A stretch of 64,000 nt of DNA from Saccharomyces mikatae IFO 1815. Lineage: Eukaryota; Ascomycota; Saccharomycetes; Saccharomycetales; Saccharomycetaceae. Positions within the stretch are counted from its first letter, which is position 1. The number at the start of each line of letters is the position of its first letter. The position numbers and the translations under genes are program-made. Where the stretch lies: positions 434,001-498,000 of the forward strand of contig NC_079270.1 in assembly GCF_947241705.1 (NCBI RefSeq), written 5' to 3'. A model generated the notes under the pieces. It was not told the origin of the DNA, did not search any database, and was given only the letters and a program-made list of their open reading frames with translations. Positions 17,479 to 27,590 of the stretch are shown here, piece after piece.

Positions 17479-18498
17479 ATGCCATTACCTCCGTCAACAT
17501 TAAACCAGAAATCTAACAGGGTTTACTCAGTAGCTAGAGTGTACAAAAATGCCTGTGAGGAAAGACCACAAGAATACTGGGATTACGAACAAGGGGTGAC
17601 TATTGATTGGGGTAAGATTTCGAATTACGAGATTGTCAATAAAATTGGAAGGGGGAAATACTCCGAAGTTTTCAGTGGTAGATGTATTGTAAACAACCAG
17701 AAATGTGTTATTAAGGTTTTAAAACCAGTGAAAATGAAAAAAATTTATAGAGAATTAAAAATCCTTACTAATTTAACGGGTGGTCCCAATGTTGTAGGCC
17801 TTTATGATATAGTACAAGATGCTGACTCCAAAATACCTGCTTTAATTTTTGAGGAAGTCAAAAACGTCGATTTTAGAACTTTATATCCTACTTTCAAACT
17901 TTCAGACATCCAGTATTATTTCACCCAATTATTGATCGCCTTAGATTACTGCCATTCGATGGGCATAATGCATAGGGACGTGAAGCCTCAAAATGTCATG
18001 ATTGACCCTACGGAACGTAAATTGAGGTTGATTGATTGGGGACTGGCGGAGTTTTATCACCCAGGTGTAGACTATAACGTCCGTGTTGCTTCGCGTTACC
18101 ACAAGGGACCAGAACTGTTAGTAAACTTAAACCAATACGACTACTCTCTAGATTTATGGTCAGTAGGATGTATGCTAGCGGCTATTGTTTTCAAAAAGGA
18201 GCCATTTTTCAAGGGGTCGTCCAACCCAGATCAACTGGTAAAGATTGCTACGGTACTAGGAACCAAGGAACTATTAGGCTATTTGGGTAAATACGGGTTG
18301 CATCTACCATCCGAATATGACAATATTATGAGAGACTTTACAAAAAAATCGTGGACTCATTACATCACTTCTGAGACCAAATTAGCTGTTCCTGAAGTGG
18401 TTGATTTGATCGACAATTTGTTAAGATATGACCATCAAGAAAGATTAACAGCCAAGGAAGCTATGGATCATAAGTTTTTCAAAGCTAAATTTGAATAA
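17479..18498 (+). CDS. CKA2: Casein kinase 2 alpha' catalytic subunit
   Basis: The 339-residue kinase has the length of S. cerevisiae Cka2 and about five substitutions relative to the version I remember. CK2 phosphorylates acidic Ser/Thr sites in growth, cell-cycle and chromatin proteins, in a tetramer with Ckb1/Ckb2. The glycine loop is [10 protein letters not shown] (about 56-65) and the ATP lysine is Lys79 (CVIKV). The basic CK2 substrate-binding stretch [11 protein letters not shown] follows. The catalytic loop is HRDVKPQN at 165-172, with DWG at 186-188 in place of DFG, a CK2 hallmark. The activation segment is short and non-phosphorylated, as in constitutively active CK2. Confidence 0.98.
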   Translation: MPLPPSTLNQKSNRVYSVARVYKNACEERPQEYWDYEQGVTIDWGKISNYEIVNKIGRGKYSEVFSGRCIVNNQKCVIKVLKPVKMKKIYRELKILTNLTGGPNVVGLYDIVQDADSKIPALIFEEVKNVDFRTLYPTFKLSDIQYYFTQLLIALDYCHSMGIMHRDVKPQNVMIDPTERKLRLIDWGLAEFYHPGVDYNVRVASRYHKGPELLVNLNQYDYSLDLWSVGCMLAAIVFKKEPFFKGSSNPDQLVKIATVLGTKELLGYLGKYGLHLPSEYDNIMRDFTKKSWTHYITSETKLAVPEVVDLIDNLLRYDHQERLTAKEAMDHKFFKAKFE

Positions 18499-18665
18499 TT
18501 GGATGGCGTTACTCGTAACAAAGTAATCTCTCTTCCATCACTTTCTTTCATTAAAAGAATGGGATTTCCCCTTTAGTAGCCGTAATTTTGGAGAAAACTC
18601 TTAATGCGAATACTAAAATTGCAAAATATATTTAAAAACGAATGTAGATTATTATACGACGAGAA

Positions 18666-19466
18666 TCACTTTATATAGATATAAGAGCCTTCCGTAATGT
18701 TATGCAGGTTTTGATGGTTTATTATGTTATCATGAGAGGCATTCCGAGGTGTTTGGCTGCCATCGGTTTGAAAATGCGCATAATCGTAGGTATCTGAGAT
18801 AGCTCGCCGACGATAGCGATGTCTACTTTCGTCCCAAACAATGGAATAGTCTTGAAACTGGTTTAAATCATTTATTAGAACACATGATTCGTTGAATCTC
18901 CCACGTCTGTCAATGTCCCGTCTTCGAACGGTATCGTCGAATGTTATTGACCGCTGTGGGGACAGTTTACTGCCTAGACGAAACACGTCTTCTTTGTCCA
19001 ACGGTGAAGGACAGCTCCCATCTTCGGCTATGTTCGATAGTTGGTTTTCTTGTTCCTTATTATTCTGTTCCTGAAAGGAATTAGATTGCTCTCTTTCATG
19101 TAACCCGGCTAAATCGGGTCCGTAGAGAACAGTAATGTCTGTTTCTTTATTCCAATTTATACGTAAAGGATTGATTTCGAGGCCCTCCAAGTTAAAATGC
19201 TTTATGGACCAACGCCTCCACATGCAATTATGCAGTCGAGCTATGTATATGCTATAGTCAAACTCGTTTTCAGGAGAACAACTAGGTAACCGTAATAATT
19301 TATGCTTACGCATTTTCAACAACAAGCGCCATGTGATGGGGACGTCTAAGCTGTCATAATCAAATATAAAATGAAAATAATCTATGGCGGGACGGACGTA
19401 GTTGGTAGCGTTATCCAACAGTGCTATATTTTTTTTTGTCAGTACAGTGTCATCTAAACTAGTCAT
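18666..19466 (-). CDS. YOR062C: Reg1/Reg2-like protein of unknown function
   Basis: From the ATG at 19464-19466 the protein has 266 residues, matching the MTSLDD start of S. cerevisiae YOR062C (268). Four extra codons upstream start only with GTG. The function is unknown; the paralogue is YKR075C, and both share limited similarity with Reg1. I see an N-terminal helical, Trp-rich region (residues 1-110) and a variable acidic middle. A conserved block follows around RSITFDDTVRRRDIDRRGRF, whose R-x-I-x-F word fits the PP1-docking RVxF motif. A Reg1-like link to Glc7 phosphatase is therefore plausible but not shown. The middle segment is strongly diverged from S. cerevisiae. Confidence 0.88.
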   Translation of the reverse strand: MTSLDDTVLTKKNIALLDNATNYVRPAIDYFHFIFDYDSLDVPITWRLLLKMRKHKLLRLPSCSPENEFDYSIYIARLHNCMWRRWSIKHFNLEGLEINPLRINWNKETDITVLYGPDLAGLHEREQSNSFQEQNNKEQENQLSNIAEDGSCPSPLDKEDVFRLGSKLSPQRSITFDDTVRRRDIDRRGRFNESCVLINDLNQFQDYSIVWDESRHRYRRRAISDTYDYAHFQTDGSQTPRNASHDNIINHQNLHNITEGSYIYIK

Positions 19467-20619
19467 TTTCCAACACACTAGTTTTGTCAGTATTCTGTAG
19501 ACTTTACAATCTATATAGATGTCGAATTGAAGGCCAATGAGATATCAAGTTTATTCTTATAATATATATCATACTTGTGGCAAATTCCAATTCTCCACCT
19601 CCCGCCTTGATGATATGAGAGTTTTTTTGCGGGATAACTCTGCTTGAGAATCTTCTGAAGTTTTAAAAGCCTACATTGTTTTTCCGACATTTTTCACTGT
19701 ACCTTCATCCCCTTAAAAAGAAACATCTCTTTCTAGCCTCTTTTCTCTATCTAGTACATAAGATTCGGACGGTCAATCGGAGCCCGAGAGAAAATCCGGA
19801 GCACAGAAAAAATGGAAGAGATCTCATGTGGGGACCATGCACGCAGAACCCTCTGAAGACGCAGATATACTACGTGTTTTGGTATTACCACGAAAGTTTT
19901 TCCGGCCCTCTTTCTCCCTCTCTTTCTAAGTGTAGCGTGAGCTGTCATTACGTAGAAAGGCGAAAGCAAGCGAGATTGATGACGATCTGCTTCGGTTTAC
20001 TGCTTTCATTTCAAATGCATCGATAGCACTTCTTGATAGTGCCGCTCGTATCAGCCACTTATGTTATCACACCAAAAGCGAATATACAAATATGTAGAAA
20101 ATTTTTTAGGCGTTCAAGTGTTGCCCTATCATTACACGCAAGCCAGCTGTCATAGTATAAAGTTTACTGCTCCTTAGGAATCGTGCAAACAGTCAATTGG
20201 ATACAGTGGCAATAAGAGACAAAAAAAGGAGAATTACCGCTGTTGAGACAGGTTTGTAAGGTAGGAGAGCGCGGAGAAATATGCTGTGTATGTGCCGTCA
20301 TTATGTGTAATTACTCTTCAGTTCGTGCGAGGCCCAAAAGGTGCGATTTTAACAATTTGGTTAACCGGCACGAAAATAGCGTATAAAGTGATGTCGTCAA
20401 TTATTTTTTTTTCGGGAAGCGACGCACAGATTTTTCATTTTTTTGCATTTTTTTTTCAGTAACCGTCGTCCATGGAAAAAATTTTCATCTGTTTTCTCAT
20501 CTTCTCTAGATATATAAAATACGATTTTTTGAGGAATCGTTCTTACAACTCACCTTTTGTTGTTCTCTTAAAATATTTTTGTCCTTTACAGAACTACACA
20601 GTTACTACAACAATCAATC
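19467..20619. other. Divergent promoter region YOR062C / RPL3
   Basis: This 1.15 kb region has the RPL3 promoter on its right. It contains an Abf1 site (20377-20392), long T tracts (about 20400-20460) and a short leader ending in CAATCAATC before the ATG. No RNA gene is seen. A 116-codon plus-strand frame at 19676-20026 shows no family resemblance and is not called. Confidence 0.6.
20377..20392 (+). promoter_or_regulatory. Abf1 binding site in the RPL3 promoter
   Basis: TAGCGTATAAAGTGAT fits the Abf1 consensus TNNCGTNNNNNNTGAT exactly. It lies about 230 bases upstream of the RPL3 ATG and just before the T-rich tract. RPL3 (TCM1) of S. cerevisiae is one of the ribosomal protein genes driven by Abf1 instead of Rap1, so this is the expected activator site. 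Confidence 0.8.
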
Positions 20620-21783
20620 ATGTCTCACAGAAAGTACGAAGCACCACGTCACGGTCATTTAGGTTTCTTGCCAAGAAAGAGAGCTGCCTCTATCAGAGCT
20701 AGAGTTAAGGCCTTTCCAAAGGATGACAGATCCAAGCCAGTTGCTCTAACCTCTTTCTTGGGTTACAAGGCTGGTATGACCACCATTGTCAGAGATTTGG
20801 ACAGACCAGGTTCTAAGTTCCACAAGCGTGAAGTTGTTGAAGCTGTCACTGTTGTTGACACTCCACCAGTCGTCGTTGTCGGTGTTGTCGGTTACGTCGA
20901 AACTCCAAGAGGTTTGAGATCTTTGACCACCGTCTGGGCTGAACATTTGTCTGACGAAGTCAAGAGAAGATTCTACAAAAACTGGTACAAGTCTAAGAAG
21001 AAGGCTTTCACCAAGTACTCTGCTAAGTACGCTCAAGATGGTGCTGGTATCGAAAGAGAATTGGCTAGAATCAAGAAGTACGCTTCTGTTGTCAGAGTTT
21101 TGGTTCACACCCAAATCAGAAAGACCCCATTGGCTCAAAAGAAGGCTCATTTGGCTGAAATCCAATTGAACGGTGGTTCCGTCTCTGAAAAGGTTGACTG
21201 GGCTCGTGAACATTTCGAAAAGACTGTTGCTGTCGACAGTGTCTTTGAACAAAACGAAATGATTGATGCTATTGCTGTCACCAAGGGTCACGGTTTCGAA
21301 GGTGTTACCCACAGATGGGGTACCAAGAAATTACCAAGAAAGACTCACAGAGGTCTAAGAAAGGTTGCCTGTATTGGTGCTTGGCATCCAGCCCACGTTA
21401 TGTGGAGTGTTGCCAGAGCTGGTCAAAGAGGTTACCATTCCAGAACTTCTATTAACCACAAGGTTTACAGAGTCGGTAAGGGTGATGACGAAGCCAACGG
21501 TGCTACCAGCTTTGACAGAACCAAGAAGACCATTACCCCAATGGGTGGTTTTGTTCACTACGGTGAAATCAAGAACGATTTCGTCATGGTTAAAGGTTGT
21601 ATCCCAGGTAACAGAAAGAGAATTGTTACTTTGAGAAAGTCATTGTACACTAACACTTCCAGAAAGGCTTTGGAAGAAGTCAACTTGAAGTGGATTGACA
21701 CTGCCTCCAAGTTCGGTAAGGGTAGATTCCAAACTCCAGCTGAAAAGCATGCTTTCATGGGTACTTTGAAGAAGGACTTATAA
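20620..21783 (+). CDS. RPL3: 60S ribosomal protein uL3
   Basis: The 387-residue protein is the full-length cytosolic uL3, with about four conservative substitutions against the S. cerevisiae protein I recall. It binds early to 25S rRNA and its central extension reaches the peptidyl-transferase centre. The basic loop [18 protein letters not shown] holds His243, methylated by Hpm1 in yeast, and Trp255, where the classic mak8/anisomycin-resistance change occurs; both are intact. Codon usage is extremely biased (AGA, GGT, TTG, GCT), as expected for a very highly expressed gene. That bias also creates long stop-free antisense frames, which are not genes. It has no intron. Confidence 0.99.
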   Translation: MSHRKYEAPRHGHLGFLPRKRAASIRARVKAFPKDDRSKPVALTSFLGYKAGMTTIVRDLDRPGSKFHKREVVEAVTVVDTPPVVVVGVVGYVETPRGLRSLTTVWAEHLSDEVKRRFYKNWYKSKKKAFTKYSAKYAQDGAGIERELARIKKYASVVRVLVHTQIRKTPLAQKKAHLAEIQLNGGSVSEKVDWAREHFEKTVAVDSVFEQNEMIDAIAVTKGHGFEGVTHRWGTKKLPRKTHRGLRKVACIGAWHPAHVMWSVARAGQRGYHSRTSINHKVYRVGKGDDEANGATSFDRTKKTITPMGGFVHYGEIKNDFVMVKGCIPGNRKRIVTLRKSLYTNTSRKALEEVNLKWIDTASKFGKGRFQTPAEKHAFMGTLKKDL

Positions 21784-22002
21784 GAAGTTTTTAAAGCATT
21801 TTTTTAGACACTTCTCATTTTTCTAAGTTTTTTTAAAATAGTTTTATGTATTTACTACGTATCACAATTTGAAATAATTCATCTTCCCAAAAAACTAAGA
21901 TTTTTATCCTTGTCACGATCCGTAACCAGTTTATAATATTTTAGAGCTTATACACGTACGTATACACACGTGTCGGTACATGAGAATTACGTTCAAAATT
22001 AT

Positions 22003-22662
22003 TCACTTTTTTTTTCTCTGCCGTTTTACTTTTGAACTCTGTCTCGCTATTTCCTTACAATCTTCGCTACAATACCACTTGCCCTTGGGAACCTGCTTAA
22101 GACCTACACAACCGTAGTGAAACCACTCGAAAGGACAGTTTGAATTATCACAAGCCACCATAGACCCATAAGATACATTTCTGCAAAAGCAATAAATCTC
22201 TTCTCCATTATTATTACTCTCTGTTCCATCTTCCCGAGTAATCCCAATTTCAGGGCTTGTAATGCTTTCTTTCCTTTCTCTTGATTTAGCCTTTTTCAAG
22301 TTGATCTTCAATAGTAGCTTTGATTCTTTGTGCGCTCTTGGTTCTTCTAGCATCAACTTCGACTTGATATTTTCTACCGAAGCATTGAAAGTTTTTGTTA
22401 CTAGTTTCTGTACTTCCAATTCTTTCCTGTGCTTTTTCAGGAAACGAATCTGGTCATCGACTAAATCGTCTATATAATTGGCTACTGACAACAGGTTTCT
22501 AGAAGCTTTTTCCAGATCACGTTCATCCCGTTCATCTTTGATTAAGTCGATAGTTTGCATCAACCGTAAAGACCTTATAAGTTCACATGGTAAATGATCT
22601 AATGTGCCGAGGTAACTATATCTGATATCCGAGTCCGAATAATCATTGGCAACATGTTCCAT
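22003..22662 (-). CDS. YNG1: ING-family PHD-finger subunit of the NuA3 acetyltransferase
   Basis: The protein has 219 residues, the same as S. cerevisiae Yng1. It directs the NuA3 histone H3 acetyltransferase complex to H3K4me3. The N-terminal ING region (about 1-100) is helical and contains [20 protein letters not shown] basic linker follows. The PHD finger occupies about residues 155-203: [20 protein letters not shown] and WYCSEDC give the Cys4-His-Cys3 zinc ligands, with aromatic residues for the methyl-lysine cage. A lysine-rich tail (KVKRQRKKK) ends the protein. It converges with RPL3 and diverges from CYT1. Confidence 0.96.
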   Translation of the reverse strand: MEHVANDYSDSDIRYSYLGTLDHLPCELIRSLRLMQTIDLIKDERDERDLEKASRNLLSVANYIDDLVDDQIRFLKKHRKELEVQKLVTKTFNASVENIKSKLMLEEPRAHKESKLLLKINLKKAKSRERKESITSPEIGITREDGTESNNNGEEIYCFCRNVSYGSMVACDNSNCPFEWFHYGCVGLKQVPKGKWYCSEDCKEIARQSSKVKRQRKKK

Positions 22663-22767
22663 TGTTACGGATAAAGAATCGATCCCTTCAAAAAAATACG
22701 TGCTAGCGCATCATGCATTCGATTGCCAATATGACTATTTCAGCTGCTATTGTGATTATAATACGAG

Positions 22768-22772
22768 CCAAT
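22768..22772 (+). promoter_or_regulatory. CCAAT box, Hap2/3/4/5-type
   Basis: CCAAT in the context GAGCCAATCTT lies about 580 bases upstream of CYT1. Hap2/3/4/5 activates CYT1 in S. cerevisiae on non-fermentable carbon. A five-base motif is weak alone; its neighbours support it. Confidence 0.4.
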
Positions 22773-22811
22773 CTTACATTCCAGCAGAGAAACGGGAATA
22801 AGACGGAGGTA

Positions 22812-22819
22812 CACGTGAC
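22812..22819. promoter_or_regulatory. Cbf1 (CPF1/CDEI) site
   Basis: CACGTGAC is a perfect CDEI element (reverse complement GTCACGTG). Binding of Cpf1/Cbf1 to the S. cerevisiae CYT1 upstream region has been reported, so conservation here is expected. Confidence 0.65.
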
Positions 22820-22856
22820 CACGAATTTTTTTCTCGGATTTTGGGCAATAGGCGGC

Positions 22857-22868
22857 CGGTATTTCCGG
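22857..22868 (+). promoter_or_regulatory. Hap1-like CGG-N6-CGG site
   Basis: Two direct CGG triplets six bases apart match the Hap1 arrangement, although the spacer lacks the preferred TA. CYT1 is a heme-activated Hap1 target in S. cerevisiae. Confidence 0.55.
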
Positions 22869-23348
22869 TGGGCAAGAAATGCGAGGATTTGGTTGGTGGA
22901 GAGCATCGAGCGTCTTTACCCTGCGTAAATACTAAGGGGGCTCTTTCTAGTATATAAACAATTTGAATAATAACGAGGTTAGACATATAACTGGATCCAT
23001 AGACGATCTAAGCTTTTGATAGAGGCCCTTCATTTTCTTATCAATCATCGGTTTCACACCTTTCTTTGTTGAACAATATTTATACACTTTTGTACTTTAT
23101 CTTCAAATATTAAGAATAAGGAAGAAAAAAGAATCCAAAATTCTATATTAGTGTAACACTATTTTCTGAATATTTTCCAGTATTTTTCTGGTTCGATAAA
23201 AAGCATCCATTGAATTTTTCCTACATTTGTGACATTTCAATTGCCCAGTTTGAATCAGTTCTGAAGAATAAACAATTACAATTTTGCATTTTAATTACGC
23301 TATAGTATCTATCATTTTTCTGAAGCGGAAGTTATAACTAATTTGACA

Positions 23349-24278
23349 ATGTTTTCGAATCTATCCAAACGTTGGGCTCAAAGGACCCTTTCGAAAAGTT
23401 TCTACTCTACTGCAACAGGTGCTGCTACTAAACAAAGTAAGCTTACTCAAAAACTGGTTACAGCAGGTGTTGCTGTTGCCGGTATCACCGCATCGACTTT
23501 ACTATATGCAGATTCCCTAACTGCCGAGGCTATGACCGCAGCTGAACACGGCTTGCATGCTCCAGCATACGCCTGGTCCCACAACGGCCCTTTTGAAACA
23601 TTTGATCACGCATCTATAAGAAGAGGTTACCAAGTTTATCGCGAGGTTTGTGCTGCTTGCCATTCTCTTGACAGGGTGGCTTGGAGAACTTTGGTTGGTG
23701 TTTCTCATACCAATGAAGAGGTCCGTAACATGGCCGAAGAATTTGAATACGACGACGAACCTGACGAACAAGGTAACCCTAAAAAGAGACCAGGTAAATT
23801 GTCGGACTATATTCCTGGTCCATATCCAAACGAACAGGCCGCAAGAGCTGCCAACCAAGGTGCTTTGCCACCAGATCTTTCTTTGATTGTCAAAGCTAGA
23901 CATGGTGGTTGTGATTACATTTTCTCTTTGTTGACTGGTTATCCTGATGACCCTCCTGCTGGTGTGGCCTTACCACCAGGTTCCAACTATAACCCTTACT
24001 TCCCAGGTGGTTCCATTGCCATGGCAAGAGTCTTGTTTGATGACATGGTCGAATATGAAGATGGTACTCCCGCAACAACATCCCAAATGGCAAAGGACGT
24101 TACCACTTTCTTAAACTGGTGTGCCGAACCTGAGCACGACGAAAGAAAGAGGTTGGGTTTGAAAACAGTAATAATCCTATCGTCTTTGTACTTACTGTCT
24201 ATCTGGGTGAAGAAGTTCAAATGGGCTGGTATCAAAACAAGAAAATTTGTTTTCAACCCACCAAAACCAAGAAAATAA
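23349..24278 (+). CDS. CYT1: Cytochrome c1 of the mitochondrial bc1 complex
   Basis: I start at the ATG at 23349, giving 309 residues as in S. cerevisiae; the two codons before it open only with TTG. Cytochrome c1 passes electrons from the Rieske protein to cytochrome c in complex III. The bipartite presequence comprises a basic N-terminus, then a hydrophobic sorting segment (about 36-54) and a processing site before MTAAEHG at residue 62. The heme c motif CAACH is at 101-105 and the axial Met lies in SIAMARVLFDD near 225. An acidic stretch at about 125-135 resembles the hinge region that docks cytochrome c. A single C-terminal membrane anchor lies at about 270-288. Confidence 0.98.
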   Translation: MFSNLSKRWAQRTLSKSFYSTATGAATKQSKLTQKLVTAGVAVAGITASTLLYADSLTAEAMTAAEHGLHAPAYAWSHNGPFETFDHASIRRGYQVYREVCAACHSLDRVAWRTLVGVSHTNEEVRNMAEEFEYDDEPDEQGNPKKRPGKLSDYIPGPYPNEQAARAANQGALPPDLSLIVKARHGGCDYIFSLLTGYPDDPPAGVALPPGSNYNPYFPGGSIAMARVLFDDMVEYEDGTPATTSQMAKDVTTFLNWCAEPEHDERKRLGLKTVIILSSLYLLSIWVKKFKWAGIKTRKFVFNPPKPRK

Positions 24279-25334
24279 TTGACGGAAGAGAGGAAACCAC
24301 TATTATTTAAATGACAGAAAAAAAAAACAGTAAACAAAAAAACATAATAAAAGAAATAAAGAAAGAATTATTAGTAGAGCACACTGAATTGTTTTTCAGA
24401 AAGAAGGTAAAAGATGATAGATAAATGCCCCATCATCCTTTTCTCTCTCTGGTCCCATTCTTTTCTTCCCTTACCTTATTTATTTTTCAACTGCTTGTAA
24501 TCAACTTCACTCTTCAATAGTATTTCCTTCATGTAACGAGATACTTCTGCAAGCGAAATACCATGAGTAAAAATATTTTTAAAAAAAGAAAAATTAAGAT
24601 GTTAAATATAATAATCCCAACAGCAAAGAATAAAAATAAAGGAAGAAACTGAAAGAAGGAGGGCTAACATTATTCTCTTTAGATGCTCAGCACTAGCGTC
24701 TTGACGTTCTTCTGTTATATTTATTTTATTTATTTTTTATTTATATATGTACATATATATTCCTATTATCTATTAAGAAGCAAATTTAGTGTAAGACCTC
24801 CCGCATCTCCAAGAATTTGGGTTGTTCCGTAGTCCTGGACGTGCCATAAATCATATGACACAAATCGTTGAAATATGCGAAACCGCAACGGTCAATCATC
24901 GAGGTGGCGCGTAACGCGCTTCCGTTTTTACCTTAAAGAGGCAAACACTTATATTTCCTGAATGGGAAATATATCAAGTATTTTTTTTCCGTATTGGTCC
25001 CCTTCTATTGTCTGGCTTCATACTTTTAAAACTTCTCTTCCTGTTCCATTAATTAATTCAATCAGGCACAGCCAGCAAACATTCATAATTCTTCTGATCA
25101 CTCGCTTCTCTTTGGAGCGCTGATAAGGGATCTTCAAGACGGCCTTGAAAATTTTTCATTAGTTCATTTTTCATCCTTTGAAGTTTTTTTCCTTAATTTT
25201 GAAAGGAAGAACTGGTTGCAGATTTCGAGTTGATCAAAGGGATTTGATTGCATATATATTTATCATTTTGAATTTTGCAGTTGAGAAGTCCATAAATAAA
25301 AAATTCATAGACACTCTTCGAGACAAATAACATT
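24279..25334. other. Intergenic CYT1 3' region / MSA1 promoter
   Basis: This 1.06 kb region follows CYT1 and precedes MSA1, both on the plus strand. The CYT1-proximal half is A/T-rich with ATAATAAAAG-like poly(A) signals. The MSA1-proximal half contains a palindromic Mcm1-type element (24954-24969) and a GC-rich patch GGCGCGTAACGCGC at about 24906-24919. I see no RNA gene or LTR. Confidence 0.5.
24954..24969. promoter_or_regulatory. Mcm1/ECB-like palindrome upstream of MSA1
   Basis: TTTCCTGAATGGGAAA is a near-perfect palindrome of the 16-base early-cell-cycle-box type (TTTCCCNNTNAGGAAA) with a CC-N6-GG Mcm1 core. It is about 370 bases upstream of MSA1, a G1/S regulator. Function is inferred from motif and context only. 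Confidence 0.4.
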
Positions 25335-27230
25335 ATGGATAAAAGTATTATCAAGAAAAGAGGCCGGCCTCCCATCACGAAAGATTATCCTAATCCCCTA
25401 CAAAGTCCTATGGCACATTCATCAATGCAGGTCCAGAAGCAGGGACCTCACAGTTTTGCCAAACCTTTGATGAAAGTAGGGCAATCTAGTCCGTCCCCAA
25501 ATAAAAGAAGGCTCAGCATTGATCATCATCATAATTTGGTGGCCACTACAAGAAAAGGCAGATATAGAGGCGTTCTTCTCTCTACTCCCACAAAAAAATC
25601 GGGAAATGGCGAATCTACACCAGTCTCTACACCATCTTCGAACGACAGTTGTAATAATACAGTGTTTTCTGAAACAAGGAAAACTTTTCTACAAAGTTCT
25701 CCGCCCATTATGACATCCTCTCCAACTTTCCAAAAGAGGAATGATTACATGTTCCCTTCACCAGATCAGTTCAAACTTTCTTTGACTATTACTGAAAGTG
25801 GGAAAGCTATAATTGCGGGATCTTCACCCTTTTCTCCATCGTCGCAATCATCTCATTCTTTAATGAGCAATAACAATAGGGGGAAATTCCTACATAATGG
25901 AAAAATTCATAAAAACAGTGAGAAGAATGCACCTAAGTTTGAGAAAAAACGTATTTTATCTCTTTTGAAACAAATGAAAAGTGACAAGGATTATGACACG
26001 ATTTCCGAAATACGTCCGGTGAAATCATGCAGATCTGATATCGTTGACGCAGAATTACCAACCATCGTGGAGACTTCGGCCTCTCCAATAAGCAGCATCA
26101 GAAACAACAACACATTATTTACACATTCTCCACAATCACCTCCGCCAAGCGCGCAACTTAAACCTCCATCCACTCCAAAGAGTTCTTTACAATTTAGGAC
26201 TGGATTCACTCCGAACGTTGCTCTAAATCCTGTATCTCTGAACGATACTCTACCTAAAGCTACAACAAATGCTGGGATTTCCAACAGTAATAATAATCAC
26301 AACAACAATTCATCTGCTAATAATAACATCGCGGATGCTAATAACTTGCTTACCTTGACTAATAGCCCTGGAATTTTTTTATCACCTAGAAACAAAATGT
26401 TGCCCAAACCAGCAACTACATCGAACGAACAACAGCAAGAATTTGTGTTTAAATTTTCGAGTGGTGACCCGTTATTGCTTACTGATGATGCAGACGGGAA
26501 CTGGCCAGAAATGATATTCAATATATCAAACACTCCAAGACGTCAAAAATGTTTCAATACACCTCCTTCATGGATAAATTTTGGCTCGCCCGGATTGTTC
26601 AGCCCACCAAGAAGTAGCAACGTTATGGTAAATAGTTCCAACGCAGTAGCCGCATCAGATAACGGTAACGTTCATAGACAATTACAAGCTCAATTGGAAG
26701 CGCAAGTACAAGTGCAGTCTCAAACCAACTCTCCTACTCAACGACAACAACAGCGTCAATTTCAAATGCCTCCACCGCATATAAACATTAGTTCTTCTCC
26801 TCCGCAAATCAACATCGCTTCCCCACCGCAACAACCTATGTCTCGTAGGTCATCTACCTACTTCGTAAAAGAAAAAATTACAATGGGAACAACAAGTACA
26901 CTAGGTAACACCAAAAGTGAAAACTTGCAACCTGCAGCAAATTTGTTTAATGCTACTCATGGTCCCTCAACTCCTAGAAATCAAGAATTTCAATTACCCA
27001 CTTTAATTGAATGTACCCCATTAATCCAGCAGACTATGAATGGCTCACTGGGAACCAAATATATACCGGAGACTTCCATCTCAAACAATGTCCCTCCCAA
27101 TTTGCATGGGTTCACTACTGGGAATGTTAAAACTTCCTCAAACTTTGATGATTCATTGAAACAAAATTCTTACAGCAACAAACAGGATGATGCTAGGACT
27201 GCCTTAAAAAGATTGATCGACGATCAATAA
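25335..27230 (+). CDS. MSA1: Msa1, G1-specific transcription coactivator
   Basis: The 631-residue protein (about 629 in S. cerevisiae) starts at ATG with MDKSIIKKRGRPP, an AT-hook-like sequence. Msa1 associates with SBF and MBF and times G1-specific transcription and entry into proliferation. The protein is mostly disordered. There are many Ser-Pro/Thr-Pro sites (for example QSSPSPNKRR and STPVSTPSSN), an Asn-rich stretch at about 317-340 and Gln-rich segments at about 445-480. A conserved block around EFVFKFSSGDPLLLTDD (about 365-385) continues into PRRQKCFNTPPSW. The C-terminus ends DDARTALKRLIDDQ, a conserved short helix. The paralogue MSA2 lies next to the YOR062C paralogue on chromosome XI, reflecting the whole-genome duplication. 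Confidence 0.95.
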   Translation: MDKSIIKKRGRPPITKDYPNPLQSPMAHSSMQVQKQGPHSFAKPLMKVGQSSPSPNKRRLSIDHHHNLVATTRKGRYRGVLLSTPTKKSGNGESTPVSTPSSNDSCNNTVFSETRKTFLQSSPPIMTSSPTFQKRNDYMFPSPDQFKLSLTITESGKAIIAGSSPFSPSSQSSHSLMSNNNRGKFLHNGKIHKNSEKNAPKFEKKRILSLLKQMKSDKDYDTISEIRPVKSCRSDIVDAELPTIVETSASPISSIRNNNTLFTHSPQSPPPSAQLKPPSTPKSSLQFRTGFTPNVALNPVSLNDTLPKATTNAGISNSNNNHNNNSSANNNIADANNLLTLTNSPGIFLSPRNKMLPKPATTSNEQQQEFVFKFSSGDPLLLTDDADGNWPEMIFNISNTPRRQKCFNTPPSWINFGSPGLFSPPRSSNVMVNSSNAVAASDNGNVHRQLQAQLEAQVQVQSQTNSPTQRQQQRQFQMPPPHINISSSPPQINIASPPQQPMSRRSSTYFVKEKITMGTTSTLGNTKSENLQPAANLFNATHGPSTPRNQEFQLPTLIECTPLIQQTMNGSLGTKYIPETSISNNVPPNLHGFTTGNVKTSSNFDDSLKQNSYSNKQDDARTALKRLIDDQ

Positions 27231-27590
27231 ATATAGTCATTGACCATAATAAAAATGGTGATATTAAAAAACTATTTACCCCCATTTTTTACAGAGTTGT
27301 TACATACTGTATTAAATTAGTACTTATATATATGTCAACAACGATGCATATGAATGGAGTTGACCTTCATTCATTTTTATATCATACTATCCTGACTTCA
27401 GTTTATAACACCATATACAAACCCAAAAACGATATGAATTGACATGAGGGACCGGTGAATCGAGTTTTGGTAGAAAAACGATGCAGAACTGTACTGGATT
27501 ATACTTCTATAGTAGGTTCTTATATAAATAGTTTTATATCACGTTTTCAAGTCATTGTTTTGAAAAGAAGGATGAAAAAGAGGTGTTATA
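27231..27590. other. Convergent 3' regions of MSA1 and ALG8
   Basis: These 360 AT-rich bases hold the terminators of the two converging genes. TATATA-type words (27325-27332) resemble yeast efficiency elements. I see nothing else. Confidence 0.45.

Larger units (their letters stand above)
22663..23348. promoter_or_regulatory. Divergent promoter region YNG1 / CYT1
   Basis: The 686-base region holds a compact cluster of respiratory-gene motifs at 22768-22868 (CCAAT, Cbf1 and Hap1-like, listed separately), 480-580 bases upstream of CYT1. The CYT1-proximal 300 bases are AT-rich. The cluster is actually nearer to YNG1, but its motif content fits CYT1 control by heme and carbon source. Confidence 0.65.

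Noticed and set aside
19676-20026. 116-codon plus frame upstream of RPL3
   Set aside because: It has no recognisable family and mixed composition, lies in a long promoter region, and there is an equally long frame on the opposite strand.
20746-21312. 188-codon antisense frame within RPL3
   Set aside because: It arises from the extreme codon bias of RPL3, which avoids stop-generating reverse complements. It has no independent support.
23517-24337. Antisense frames of 128 and 113 codons in CYT1
   Set aside because: They are shadows of a biased, highly expressed coding sequence with low-complexity translations.
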